Source: Odontocerum albicorne
Taxonomy: Eukaryota > Arthropoda > Insecta > Trichoptera > Odontoceridae
Assembly (NCBI GenBank): GCA_949825065.1
Contig: OX463859.1
Span: 27,979,847-28,043,846 of the forward strand
Length of the DNA: 64,000 nucleotides
Direction of reading: 5' to 3'
Position numbers and translations under genes: made by a program. This document shows, piece after piece, positions 21,301 to 31,328 of the stretch (position 1 is its first letter; every line of letters begins with the position of its first letter). A model generated the notes under the pieces. It was not told the DNA's origin. It saw nothing but the letters and a program-made list of their open reading frames with translations, and made no database searches.

Positions 21301-24300
21301 TCTGTAAATAAATAATAACCTTCAGAAGATGTTTCTTTTCTCCATTCATATTTTTAGTGACAAATAAACATTTAGGACTCGGGATACATGAAAAGTTTAA
21401 CTGGTAACTACTGATTAAAAAAAATTGCAGAAGGCTGAGAGCATTGATATCTAAGACGTATATAATAACTAATAATGTACCTTTCAGTGTTCTTGGAATG
21501 CTGTATTAAGTCATGATGGAACCAATAATATGTATGGAATAAGACTTTAGGAAATATGTATACAACAACTATAAGAAATATGTATACACAGTTTTTGTAT
21601 AAAACATATTTACAACAAATGGAGTTCTTGCAAAAAATTGTTAAGGGAATTTTAGATTGTGCTAGAAAAGAAGGAAATGTAAATGCGATATATGTGTCAA
21701 CAATGAAAGATTGGAGCAAGTTGAGAAATTCTTCTATTTGGGAAGTATGTTCTCAGATGATGGAAGAGTTAAGAGGGATATCAAACGGCGTGTAACGATA
21801 GGGAAGAAAGTCAATGGGGTACTAAAACTAATATACTCGAACCGAAGAGTATTGAAATCTGTTAAGATGAGTCTATAACAGTATTTTGGTGCCCACTTTG
21901 ATGAAGATCGATAGTTGTCGACTAAATGCTGTAGAAATGCGTGCACTGAGAAGTGTGCATGGGATGAAAATGTAATAGAATACAGAATGAACATCAATGG
22001 GGCAAAAATATGTGGGGTGACAATGTATAACAAAATACGGAATGGTGATTAGGGATGAGTGTGAGCTTAAGGTTGATGTGTTGAGCAAGATGAAAACGAG
22101 AACTCCGAGATGGTTTGGGCACGTGGAACGGAGAAATGAAGACTAACAAAACAAATAAATAGTGCAAATGTGAATGGAAGGCGTTGTAAAGGAAGACCAA
22201 GGAAAGTATGATTGGATCAAGTGTATATCTCGAAAGAAGTGAACGTAAAAAGTCTGAGAAACCATAGGAGCTGCAAGGTGTATGGGATTAGAAGAGGAGA
22301 AAAATGTGTGTCACGATAGGAAAGTCGAGCAGTCTCACCTTTCTGCTTACTGTGATGTAATATTAAAACTAAACTAAATTAAAATAAACTAAAAAAAATA
22401 TGACACAAAGACGGCACAACAAAATTAATCAAATTCTGGAAGAGGAAACATTGAAAAGCCTTTATAATAGGAGAGTATGTCGGATAAGGTGTGTGGACAT
22501 AGCAGAGGCGAAAGATGTGTGCAAGGACAGAATGAAGTAGAAGTATCTTCTCTCGTGCTACCCCAATAAGGGCATAGTGATGATGTAAATAGAAAGTAAT
22601 TCAATAAACTTGGTGAAAGAGTCTTGTTTTTTAGTTAATGCAAACTCTTTAACCTTTCCCTTCCTGTGCTAAAAAAATCCACGCGTTCCAGTGCTGTGTA
22701 TTCAATACACATCAATATACATGTAAGAATGAGCAATAAGAATATTCATAGCCAATCGCTTAAATTAATTTTTAGCGTGTGTCCTAGTAGGACGTGCTGA
22801 TGATGTTGATGTTGACATCACTATATTCGTTTTAGTCGAATTCTGTGTTCCTTTTCGTTCGGGGTCATCAATTTAGCGGGATGCTTAATTTGATACGTTG
22901 TGATGATTTTGATTTGTTTGTATTTAAAATAAAATACGTCGATTCAGGAATGCGGGAAGTGAGAGTGAATAATCAATAAATAGTAAACAGCGATGAATGG
23001 TCAAGTGAATAATAACAAGTGCCTTTATTCATCGATAAGTAGGTATATATAGAATTTCAGAACGGGACGCGTGACTGCGTCCGCGGTATATCTCGATCTC
23101 ACATCTGCGCGTGCTGAGGTGGTCGCAAGCGCTGCGGATACTACAGTGGGTAGGATATTTATTGTCGAAACGGTGAGACGGCGTGATATGTTCTCTTTCT
23201 ACCTTGGAATGCGATGTAAATATTATTTGCGTGTAAACAGTGTTGACGTTTCTGGTATGTGACAATTGTACATATCCAGAGGTTGATTCATCTGTCGTTG
23301 ACCCTGCATGTTGACAATATTTTAAGGACGTGGGTACCCTACAAATTCAATCTGAAGTCAAAAGTGATAATAATTGAAATTTAATTGCTGAAAACATGAA
23401 AAAAAACATCGGCCGATGTTCACAAAACGGGCAAAGCGACCACCTCAAATGGATGCCCGAAAGCTACTAAAGCGAGAGAAGCCAACGAACTGAGATTCTA
23501 TTTATGGCGTTCCCATATACCGAAGTAGAGTGAGAGTGAGACGAGAATAGCGTCGCTTCCTCACCCATTGCAGTTATTTAGAATGAATATACCTACGTCA
23601 CACACTGGCACACGTTTGATTGTTTTGGTGAATTTATTTCCGATTTTCACAAAATATCTCTGATGTGGCCAATAAGTGCTAATTATTATTAATATTAATA
23701 TTTTCATTCAATGCGTAAATGTATTACAGAGGAACACCTAAAATCTGAACCCAGTATTTATTATATTTATAGAGATATTAAAGTTTTTAGAAGCAATGTG
23801 TACTAGTTACACATTACAGGGAAGGAAGTGTTAAATGTGAAACAATATGACCATAGGTGTTTTACCTTTCTTTCAATCTGGGTCCAGGCCAAGTGACTAA
23901 ACTTGGAATCGGTGGATACTCCGATAACCTCGCATCCAATCTCATGGAAATCCTTTGCCTTGTCACTGAATGAGCACAGCTCAGTAGGACATACAAAAGT
24001 GCTAAAAAATAAAAACATATATTACATGTATATTTTTATTATTTTCTAAGATTATTTTTTTCTCTCTTTTTGTATGTTAGGGATGCCTTTGATTACCTGA
24101 GCCTTGACCTGTCTCAACTTTATATCATATGTGGTAGGTAGTATACATATGTATGGTAAGTAGTATAAATATCGAGGTGCATGGCCGCACGGTAACAGCC
24201 TGGACTTCCGTGCGGAAGGTCGCCGGTTCGAACCCCATGCTGTGCTAATCCCCTCAAATGACAGGTATTTTACACGACTAATATTTGGGGGTGTAACTAT

Positions 24301-26072
24301 ATTTATTCTTTCAAAAAAGGGTCATATTTATTCTTTCAAAAAAGAGAAAAACACGCTGGTGTGCTCCGATCATCTCACTTCGGTATGCCATCGGATCCAG
24401 TACAGCGGTGTGGTCGGTGAATTTGTTGGTGTGCATTGGCGTACTGGCTCAATAAAAATTAATGGCACTGCTTCGCTTTCCAACTGACTTGACGTTGGAA
24501 TAGCAAGGAAATTCTCGACTACAAGGCCCAGCAACGACGACGATACATATGCATCCTGTTTTTTGATATTTTTTTGACTATTTTTAAACGCGAACTCCAA
24601 TATCAAAATAGAGACCATACAGCTTTGTCTCAAATGGAAATCAAAGTTTTAAAAAAAAATTAATCATTTTTAGAAACTTGCAAATTTACTCATTTCAGCG
24701 TAAATTAGACATACAGGAATTACGAGTATGTTTGAAATAAAATATCTGCTTGTATCGGGCGTATGTGTCACCCAAAACATACGATGTATGTGTTTTCCTG
24801 TTTGTTATATTTTTTATGTTACTTGTTATTTTTTATGTATTTATGTTTGTTGATGTACGTGTTGTGTTACGACCGCAATGAAATGTTCCTTATGTGCGGC
24901 CATCGCACGAGATATTATCAAAAATCGGCCGGCCCATGCATGCGAAAACTTGTGAGAAATGTGATATCTCTTAAGTCATGACGGCATGCACGGACGAAAA
25001 CAGGTGCTTGCGATGAGCGATTGGCCGCACATAAGCAACGCAAAAATAGAAAAAACACATTCTCAGTTCCCTCCAGTCTACTGCCTTTTACTTGCGACCA
25101 TCTAAAGAGGAATCTCTTCACCCTGCTACTTTTCCCCGGAAAGCATCAAGTGAGCTGAAATCTCCGAGCATTGAACAGCAGTCATCCACCTATTTCTACA
25201 GTCCTTTGTACCGGTGCCTTACCCTGCTAAATTTCTCTCTCGGTTATTCCTACAGATGACAACTCTTTTGGTGAAATTTTAATTACATTTGTGGCACTAA
25301 TCAAAATATTCTTATTATTATAACAATGCTCTTTATTACTCTGAAAAAATGTTAAATTATTCAAAGGAACGGAAGTCAACTTACAAATCAAGTGGATAGA
25401 AGACGAGTACCACATATTTTCCCTTGAAATCTGATAATTTAATATCTTTGAAGTTTCCATTTAACACTGCAGTCCCACTGAAATTAGGAGCTGGATGTTG
25501 CACTTTGGGTGTCAAGAGTCGAGGACCTAGAAAATTGAGAAATGGTCATTAATTTTTTTTATAAAAATCAATTCAAATTTCAGTTAAATCTTACATAAAT
25601 AAGCTAATTAAAGAGATTTACTACTTTTAACACAATTCTTAATAAAAGAATCAAGAATGAATATAACCCTAAATTATCACAATCCGGTAAAATAGGGTTA
25701 TGAAGAATTAAATAAGGTTATCAGATGATATCAGAAAGGTGGTAAGAACTAAAGGTCATTGGAAGATGTATTTGAATTGAAGAGATTTTGTGGAAGGCAA
25801 TAGAAAAGTAAACTGATAATAATGAGGCCATAATGAAATATTTATAGTTCAATTTTAAAATTATATTTTGCACAATCATAAATCAAAATATCACTTACAT
25901 GTATGTATAAAGGATGAATTCAAGTAATTTTGAGACACCGGAGAAGCGACCTAAAATTAAAGTTATTTTAATATATCATACATAAGCACAGATTATTTTG
26001 TCAAGTTGAAATAAATCGTTCAAATAATCAAAGTCTCACCTTTCTCAAAACATTACGAAGAATAAACGACAT
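15379..26072 (-). CDS. Prx3: Mitochondrial peroxiredoxin (Prx3-type typical 2-Cys), 7 exons
   Basis: Thioredoxin-dependent peroxidase reducing hydrogen peroxide in mitochondria. Coding exons 5'->3': 26072-26040, 25950-25899, 25526-25385, 24001-23866, 21301-21196, 18852-18724, 15473-15379. They sum to 693 nt, giving 230 aa plus TAA; all introns are GT-AG and phases fit. Residues 1-35 ([11 protein letters not shown]...) are basic, and no acidic residue occurs before Asp56, as in a mitochondrial presequence. The PxxxTxxC motif is P73/T77/C80; FVCPTE holds peroxidatic Cys80. Arg156 (EGVALR) is the expected catalytic Arg. GGVG (123-126) and YF (224-225) are the overoxidation-sensitivity motifs. 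Resolving Cys201 lies in VCPANW, 121 residues after Cys80, the family's usual spacing. NDLPVGRS and VCPANW favour Prx3 over cytosolic Prx1/2. Cys85 is unusual. The introns are full of transposons, but the exons are intact. Confidence 0.95.
15791..16030. mobile_element. Short TTAA-flanked element (piggyBac-like), intron 6
   Basis: TTAACCTCTAGAG at 15791 and its counterpart CCTTAGAGGTTAA ending at 16030 form short inverted ends on TTAA. Inside is a small hairpin CCGACG...CGTCGG. Length is 240 bp with no frame. It shares its right TTAA with the next element. Confidence 0.55.
16027..16850. mobile_element. TTAA-flanked element (piggyBac-like), intron 6
   Basis: Left end TTAACCGGTTCACTGCC and right end (reverse complement) TTAACCCTTTAAGTGGCGG; TTAA at 16027-16030 and 16847-16850. 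The subterminal AGTATGGCCGTAC also occurs (as AGTATGGCTGTAC) near the left end of the neighbouring element, so the two are probably related. No transposase frame is visible. Confidence 0.55.
17150..17402. repeat. Tandem repeat, 46 bp (later 59 bp) x 5
   Basis: TTAAATGTTATTATGTCTCA + ATATTGCAGACAGGACTTTA + CTTGAC is repeated. The last two units carry an extra AATATGTTG-type insert. Lies in peroxiredoxin intron 6. Confidence 0.9.
17971..18098. repeat. Tandem repeat, 18 bp x 7
   Basis: GATCGTTGATGACCGCTT alternates with GATCGTTGCTGACGGCTT. The 6-codon period keeps frames open and creates spurious repetitive ORFs. Confidence 0.9.
18210..18600 (-). mobile_element. SINE family C, copy 2, with 32-bp x 3 expansion
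   Basis: Shares ACAATTTATACAGCGTC, CTATTATTGACAGAT and AATCTTCCGATATGTGATAG with copy 1. Within it, GTGATAGTAAGACATTCAGT + TTTATATGTA is triplicated (18467-18562). Located in peroxiredoxin intron 6, about 125 bp from exon 6. Confidence 0.65.
19235..19928 (-). pseudogene. Truncated mariner (mauritiana/mellifera-like) with one end
   Basis: The 3' end TTGGGTGTACAAATTAGTTC follows a TA (19233-19234). The transposase reads from [20 protein letters not shown] (first Asp) through [32 protein letters not shown] (second Asp) and [13 protein letters not shown] (third Asp) to NWLQT, where a TAG interrupts. After the stop the frame continues [13 protein letters not shown]...NGQYFN to TGA at 19314-19316. 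The N-terminal DNA-binding half is missing: at 19928 the sequence switches to a Tigger transposase. Only one clear nonsense codon is seen in the retained part, so it decayed recently. It lies in peroxiredoxin intron 5. Confidence 0.85.
19929..20425 (-). pseudogene. Tigger/pogo-type DDE transposase fragment
   Basis: The minus strand reads [20 protein letters not shown] then [14 protein letters not shown] (first catalytic Asp in NADETGL), then after a frameshift [51 protein letters not shown] and [10 protein letters not shown] (second Asp). This is the DDE_1 core of Tigger/pogo transposases. The CENP-B-like N-terminus and the C-terminus are missing. The C-terminal side is cut by the mariner at 19928. 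Confidence 0.85.
20458..20508. repeat. Short palindrome
   Basis: CAGGATTAGTCATGGCGC and GCGTCATGACTAATCCTG are inverted with one mismatch and an 8-10 nt loop. Adjacent sequence (CGTGTTATAT, GATATACGAGG) resembles Tigger terminal DNA, so it may belong to that element's 5' region. Confidence 0.65.
21540..22600 (+). pseudogene. LINE family G, reverse-transcriptase C-terminal remnant
   Basis: The plus strand reads [20 protein letters not shown] then [20 protein letters not shown]. This is the FxYLGS...D+...RI block that follows the palm of many insect non-LTR reverse transcriptases. Further down come [11 protein letters not shown] and [18 protein letters not shown]. Stops and frameshifts abound. 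The 3' end carries the ACGATAGGAAAGTCGAGC / CTTTCTGC motif shared by the other family G copies. Lies in peroxiredoxin intron 4, abutting exon 5. Confidence 0.75.
22649..23834. mobile_element. piggyBac-like MITE, copy 3, split by another insertion
   Basis: TTAA ends at 22649-22652 and 23831-23834, with the family interior. Compared with copy 2 it is interrupted after GCCAATCGCTTAAATTAAT (about 22767) and resumes at AATCTGAAGTCAAAAGTG (about 23347). The 3' end lies about 30 bp from peroxiredoxin exon 4. Confidence 0.8.
22767..23345 (-). mobile_element. Probable LTR-retrotransposon 5' end (LTR + leader + gag start)
   Basis: Read on the minus strand it begins TGTAGGGTACCC. A TATA-like CTATATATACC and a polyadenylation signal AATAAAGGCAC follow in the order expected of an LTR. 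Then comes TTGATGACCCCGAACG, resembling the LTR-end/primer-binding junction of some insect Gypsy elements. Last is an ATG opening [16 protein letters not shown], after which the insert stops. AATT at both junctions could be a 4-bp target duplication. There is no pol sequence. Termini are uncertain. Confidence 0.4.
24171..24541 (+). mobile_element. SINE family A, copy 2
   Basis: GAGGTGCATGGCCGCACGGT, then GTCGCCGGTTCGAACCCC (B box), the body CAGTACAGCGGTGTGGTCGG, and the 3' end ACAAGGCCCAGCAACGACGA. It ends in ACG-type short repeats. The best preserved tRNA-like head of the three copies. Sits in peroxiredoxin intron 3. Confidence 0.8.
24890..25045. repeat. Imperfect inverted repeat
   Basis: CTTATGTGCGGCCATCGC (24890s) is inverted as GCGATTGGCCGCACATAAG (25015-25035). 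The GC-rich block between contains GGCCGGCCCATGCATGC. Possible decayed MITE in peroxiredoxin intron 3. Confidence 0.45.
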
Positions 26073-26831
26073 TTTAGTATAACGTATAAAATTATTGTTT
26101 TATCAAGCAAAACACGGCCAGAGTTTAGGTTAAAATTAGGTTAGACGTCAAATGAAAAATTAAAGTTTATTTTAAATAAAAATTCATGGCATGGAAATAT
26201 AACCCTTATTACCAGGTTCGTACTTTTCTCTCATCACAGAGATATTTTATTTCTTTTTTTGAAATGGCGATGGTCCTTCTTGCCGGGAATAACAACCTTT
26301 CCAAGGCAACTTCAAAAATTCTCGCCTATCGCACTAAATTACGTTTTACTGCTTTAACAATAACACTACTAGTTTATTAAAAAACAAAAACACCATCCAG
26401 TGAGAAGATATAGACGGTGCCTCCACATAAACAAAAATTAACCACAATGAAAACGTCAACTTGTCCCACCGATGAGCATCCCGCCACACCAAAAATGACA
26501 AGAAGTTTGACTATTGCCAGTATAAAATAATATCAAAGGAACCAGGATTAGTTAAGAATATAAATAAATTTAGCAATAATCCAAATAATTTTCACATTAC
26601 GAATACTTTTTTTTAATAAAAATCGTTTGCTATTTTTAGTAGATGGATACCAAATTTTATTTTAAAATGTATAATTTCAGATTGTTTTTCTTTACATTAT
26701 AATCTAGAGGTATGCTTTGAGACAATTTCTTCCAATCAAACAGAAAAGTATTTTGTTAACGCTTGACTTTGATTATATCTAAAAACAATAATGTATTTAG
26801 ATACGAACCTAAAGCAGAAAAAAATCACATA

Positions 26832-26872
26832 AGATTTTTGGAATTGCTTCGGTGAGACAATTCCAAAAATCT
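26832..26872. repeat. Perfect 15-bp hairpin
   Basis: AGATTTTTGGAATTG at 26832-26846 and its exact reverse complement at 26858-26872, with an 11-nt loop. It lies about 0.75 kb upstream of the peroxiredoxin start codon. Too short for a typical pre-miRNA; no function assigned. Confidence 0.75.
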
Positions 26873-27235
26873 ACGATGAGATTGATGAAACCGTAGAAAA
26901 GAAAGCAGGCTGCTCTAATCATGGGCATTGATTTTTTGCGTTATTTTATAGGAAACTGTGGTTGTGGGTCTAGGATTGGACTTCACAGCTACCAAATAAA
27001 ATGTCGTTCAGGACTGATCGCAGAATGGTAGTTACGGATTTAGCCTTTACCGCCAAGTTCAAAAGGCGCGTGACCCAGTTTAATACCAGGAAACTCAGTT
27101 TCTGAAGGTATTGATGTCGGAATGGATCCATTTATGCAATGTTTTTTTTATTAAAAAGCAAAATTGAGTGCTCTCAATGGCGAATTGATTTAATTTTTGT
27201 TATACGCGAAGTGTAGCTTGTTATGATTTACGATG

Positions 27236-27460
27236 GTAAATAAATATATATGAGTTGAGTGTAAGGATAGAAAAATATTGGCTGCGGCCATTAAATTAGG
27301 AATTTCTCCCCATATGTATACTTAAAAAAACGTATTTAGTAAGAAAACTACAGAAAACTTACGAAGGGAAGCTAAACTTCAAAGATACCTTTATAGATCT
27401 TTTGATATGTATTAACACATTCAGCTTTAGGTACAGTGTAGTGTGCGTATATAGTGTTGT
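27236..27460 (-). mobile_element. SINE family C, partial copy 3
   Basis: Shares TTGAGTGTAAGGATAG, GGCTGCGGCCATTAAATTAG, CGTATTTAGTAAGAAAAC and ACATTCAGCTTTAGGTACA with the other copies. The GGCGCTATATAAATTG end is missing, so it is a fragment. Confidence 0.55.
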
Positions 27461-27986
27461 TGTCTTCCAGTGCTGTATATGCCACCCATATCTTCAACAC
27501 TTCCACGCCATTAACACGTAGACTATTTCACGCCAGCAATGATTAATTCTTTATCATAATACCCCATCCTATTGGATCAATTTGGTACAATCAATTTATT
27601 AAATGTGGGCAAAATCGGGTTACAATTACAAATAATATCACGTGAGTCAACCCTCAGTGAACTGAATCAATTTAAAGAAATTAACAGCCTCTCCCACATC
27701 TTTCTCTGTACATACATCAAAAACATATTTATGTAAAAGAGAATGCATGAGCAGACGTCTCACGTGAAGGGTAATCACAACATCATTTAATAAGGTATTG
27801 GAATAAATAACTTAATAGAAAGGAAACTTATTTCCACTAAATCCCCGTTAAAAATATTTGAGTCAGCTTATAATACACAAATTCTTAAGGTGGCTCTTTA
27901 AAAGTGGCACTGGCCTCGCCACATTTAATTATTTATTTTATTATACATGATAAAATATATAATATGTATACATAATATTATAACAG

Positions 27987-28601
27987 AGAGCAAGTTGGAT
28001 GCAGTGTGGCGATCAACGAGACACCAATTGAACAAGTAACAAAATTTAAATACTTAGGTGCTAGCATAATGTGCAATAATGACCTCTATGGCGAAGTGCT
28101 TGAACAATCACAAAATGCCGCAGCTATTTCCAGATGTTTAAAGAACACTATCTGGAAAAAAAAGAAGCATATGAAGATCCAAAGCAAGGTGAGGATATAC
28201 AAGATCTGTGTCCGCCCCATAATAACATACAGCATAGAGTCCAGAGCCGACACTGTCAGAACCAAAAATCTCCTTCGAACCAGTGAAATGAAGGTACTCA
28301 GGAGTATCGCTGGCAAAACCCTTCGTGATAGAGTACGAAACACAGAAATCCAAAGGACGTGCGAAGTTGAAGATATTGTCAGATGGGGACGACAGAGAAG
28401 AAGGTTCTGGAACGAACACGTATCCAGAATGGCGGAACCAAGAGCCGCAAGAATGGCCAGGGGCAGTATCCCCCAAGAAAGCAGACCTCCAGGACGACCT
28501 CCCAAAAAATGGAAAGACAGCTGGCAGTCGACGTCACAAGAGGCAAACAATGATGCAGGACCATAACAGGCCAACAGGTCTAAAATAAGATGAGGAAGAA
28601 G
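27987..28601 (+). mobile_element. 5'-truncated LINE with near-intact reading frame
   Basis: An in-frame open segment (27988-28566, about 192 codons) ends in TAA. It encodes VTKFKYLGASI, the RI..A.-type helix, ITYSIESRADTVRTKNLLRT, MKVLRSIAGKTLRDRVRN and RPPGRPPKKWKDS: the C-terminal region of an RTE/CR1-class reverse transcriptase. The 3' end TAAAATAAGATGAGGAAGAA is A/GAA-rich. AATATTATAACAG (27974-27986) and AATATTATACAG (28602-28613) look like a target duplication differing by one base. Catalytic palm and endonuclease are absent, so it is dead on arrival. Confidence 0.8.
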
Positions 28602-28829
28602 AATATTATACAGGTGGCCCAGAATGAAGTGTATTTTTCTTTCGTTCGCATTAGCGATGTCGCGTACGACCTTGCAGAAAATTTTATCGCTCGACTTAAA
28701 ATTCCATCCTTATCAAATTCAACTTTCAAGCTTTTAATGAAGCAAATTTTGTTACAAAGTTTCATGACTAAAATATTTCTCCAGGTTTAACAACATCCTC
28801 TTTTAAAATGAATCACATTTATATTTGAA

Positions 28830-29270
28830 TGGCTTCGTCAATAAGCAAAATTGTAGCTATTGGAGCGATTAAAACCCGAAACTGGAACACCAAAGATCAC
28901 TCCATTATGCACGAGTAACAGTTTGGGCAGTCAAAATCAGCATCGGGAATTATCGGTCCTTATTTATTTGAGACGCTCGAAGCCAAGCAATATCAATTAA
29001 TTTAGAAAGTTACATTCAAATACAAAGAAAGTTTTTGACTGTAAAATTGCATGACATTGCAGAGAACAATTTAAAAGCATGGGGCCACTTGTCATACATC
29101 CAATAACGCTTGGCAAGTGCTTCAAGATATATTCCCCGGAAGGCATTGTGTGGCCACCACTAAGTCCTGATTTGTCTCCTCTCGATTTTTTGTGTCTGAA
29201 AGCTACTTCTCTCAGAGAATTTAAGTTTAAAATTTCGAACATCTCAAATTGGAACTTGTCGGATGCATAA
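28830..29270 (+). pseudogene. DDE transposase remnant (Tc1/mariner-like)
   Basis: Broken frames read NKQNCSYWSD, NPKLEHQRSLHYARVTVWAV and, downstream, GIVWPPLSPDLSPLDFLCLK. The order (QNxxxWSD..NP......VTVW..., then WPPxSPDLSPLDF) matches the catalytic core to C-terminus of an insect DDE_3-type transposase. Several stops and frameshifts. No TIRs recognised. Confidence 0.6.
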
Positions 29271-29309
29271 TGTTAATGTTATCTAGAAGTATGGAGTGGA
29301 TAGTTTCAA

Positions 29310-29559
29310 CTTCTCTACAAAGAATTGCGGGATAAAACTTCCTCCATCTTGTAAAATCACTTGGTGACACAATAAAATTAAACAACACGTCTGTTCGCTA
29401 GGAGACTCATTAGGTGGCTGATAGTCACGTAGCGATGCGCGAAGCGTGCAGTGTGGCCATTGTGATAGTATGGAGTGTGTTGGTTCGCTAGGATAGGTCA
29501 CTTAGCTCGCAGCGTAGCTCTAAGCACCAATCGAGGCTCCTACCTGTGTGTTCGAGGCC
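29310..29559 (-). mobile_element. PIF/Harbinger-type element, partial second copy
   Basis: The minus strand starts GGCCTCGAACACACAGGTAG next to a TTA (29560-29562) and runs colinear with 13824-14030: GGTAGGAGCCTCG, TATCCTAGCGAACCAAC, CACTGCACGCTTCGCG, ACAAGATGG.GGAAGTTTTA. It stops before the MADF-like frame; the other end is missing. Confidence 0.75.
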
Positions 29560-29562
29560 TTA

Positions 29563-31328
29563 ATGTCCCCTCGGTGGACATCAACCAGATCTCCCAAATT
29601 TCTTTAGCACAGTAATGGAAAAGTTAACTTGATAAGTTGTGAGAGACGATACTACGTGAGTCAACCTTTGGTGTATTATATAAATTCAATTAAATGAACA
29701 GCCAATACCACAATCTCATTCATAAGTACTAGTGCATTATAAGACAAATTGTTTGGAAAAATGGGTGAGGAAAGAAATAAAACGGTTGCTTAGTAATGTT
29801 CGTTGCTTTTAATGTTTTTATTCACATAATACATTTCAAATATTGTAATTCACGTAGATTCATATCGCGTCTATGCGAAACGCTATGTTCATTATTACAT
29901 AATAAAATACCTTTAAATTATTTTAAATATTTACTATATTCTATCTTACATAAGTGTGCTGAATCGAAATAAAGTCACAGTTAAAATAGAAAGAGGAAAC
30001 ATTCTTAATTTGGTGATTAAAATTATTTTATACATTGTAAACGGTAAGCACGGCACTAAAAAAAAATATGAAATCGAGTCGACACGAATAAAATATTATC
30101 TAAATATGTATACAATGTGAGTTTGATAATTTTATATTTGTTAGGCCGCGACTCAGGGACAACCTTTGCTAAGAGTTGTCAAATCTCACTAGCGACTGTA
30201 GATCGGACTTCTTGCGTCGTTTATTTGTTTCGTGAATTTTTTGGGTGTATGTCAGTTGTCTCAGAACAGGTAATAAGCCTAATGAGACGACTTGTTTTTT
30301 TTAATTAATAATAAATATTGAGATTTTTTTAATCGATCAAAGATATTATTATAATCATAACTGTTAATTTAAAAAAAAAACACTCGGTTTCAAATCTTTT
30401 TCGCGTAATGTGCTTTCCTGACTTTTTAGATTATTTTTTATTTAAAAGCGTTTTTAAATAATAGAAAATATATGTAATAATAAAAAAATTAAAAATCACG
30501 TAATGTGATATGTAAAAAAATCGGTAGAAAATTATTTGTTATACATATGTGATTTTCCGATAGCCCAGCCAAAGATTTTTTTAAATATTATCGTTTCTAT
30601 CGGAAAATGAAATCAAAGTAACCAACGTATACAAATTATTTTCACGGAAATTTCTAAGCTTTGAAGTAAAATATAATATTGCAATACAGAGAAACAATTA
30701 TTTTTATGGTTATAAAATAAGTTTACACTGGAGTTAGCGTGTTTAGGAAATGTCGACGACATTTCAATAAATTTTCGGGTTCATTTGTGTTCAAGCCTTA
30801 ATAAAATTTCACTCGTTATAAAACAATAAATGTTATGATTAAATTTATACGAGTTTTAGATTCTATGAAGAAGTTATGAAAGTTTTGAATTTACATATAT
30901 TTCAATTTCAAATCAATCGTAATATTTCAAATAACGGTGCATTATATAATATTTTGGGACTTATAAAAGTTATAAGAGTACTTGGAATGGTTCATTTCTA
31001 ACTTCGATTATCGAGTTTACGATTCGAACTAACTAAATAAGTTAGAGTGTTTCTATTTTTGGGTTATTATGTAATATAAAGCATTACGTTTTTGATCTCC
31101 ATAAACTGTTTTATTTAGTTATTTTAAGAATATCGTTATTTATTGGTTGATCATTTTCAATTTTCACAGCACAGCATATTTCTCAAAAAATACAGATTAC
31201 ATGAATATTGATGAAACGCATTATTATAAAATAAGGGTGAAACACTAAAACCCGAATTCATTAACCTTAAAACTAAATCCTTAAAAAAATATTAAAAGAA
31301 AAATTTCGTACAAATTTTCATAACTTCC
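29563..31328. other. AT-rich intergenic stretch without gene
   Basis: Very AT-rich with no coding frame of note. One small inverted repeat (ATTTTCCGATAG at 30552-30563 and CTATCGGAAAAT at 30597-30608) is visible. No family assigned. Confidence 0.5.

Noticed and set aside
26186..26380. 64-codon frame divergent to the peroxiredoxin promoter
   Set aside because: No domain, poor start context, AT-rich composition; likely chance.
28086..28574. 162-codon minus-strand frame
   Set aside because: Antisense shadow of the LINE reverse-transcriptase frame at 27988-28566.
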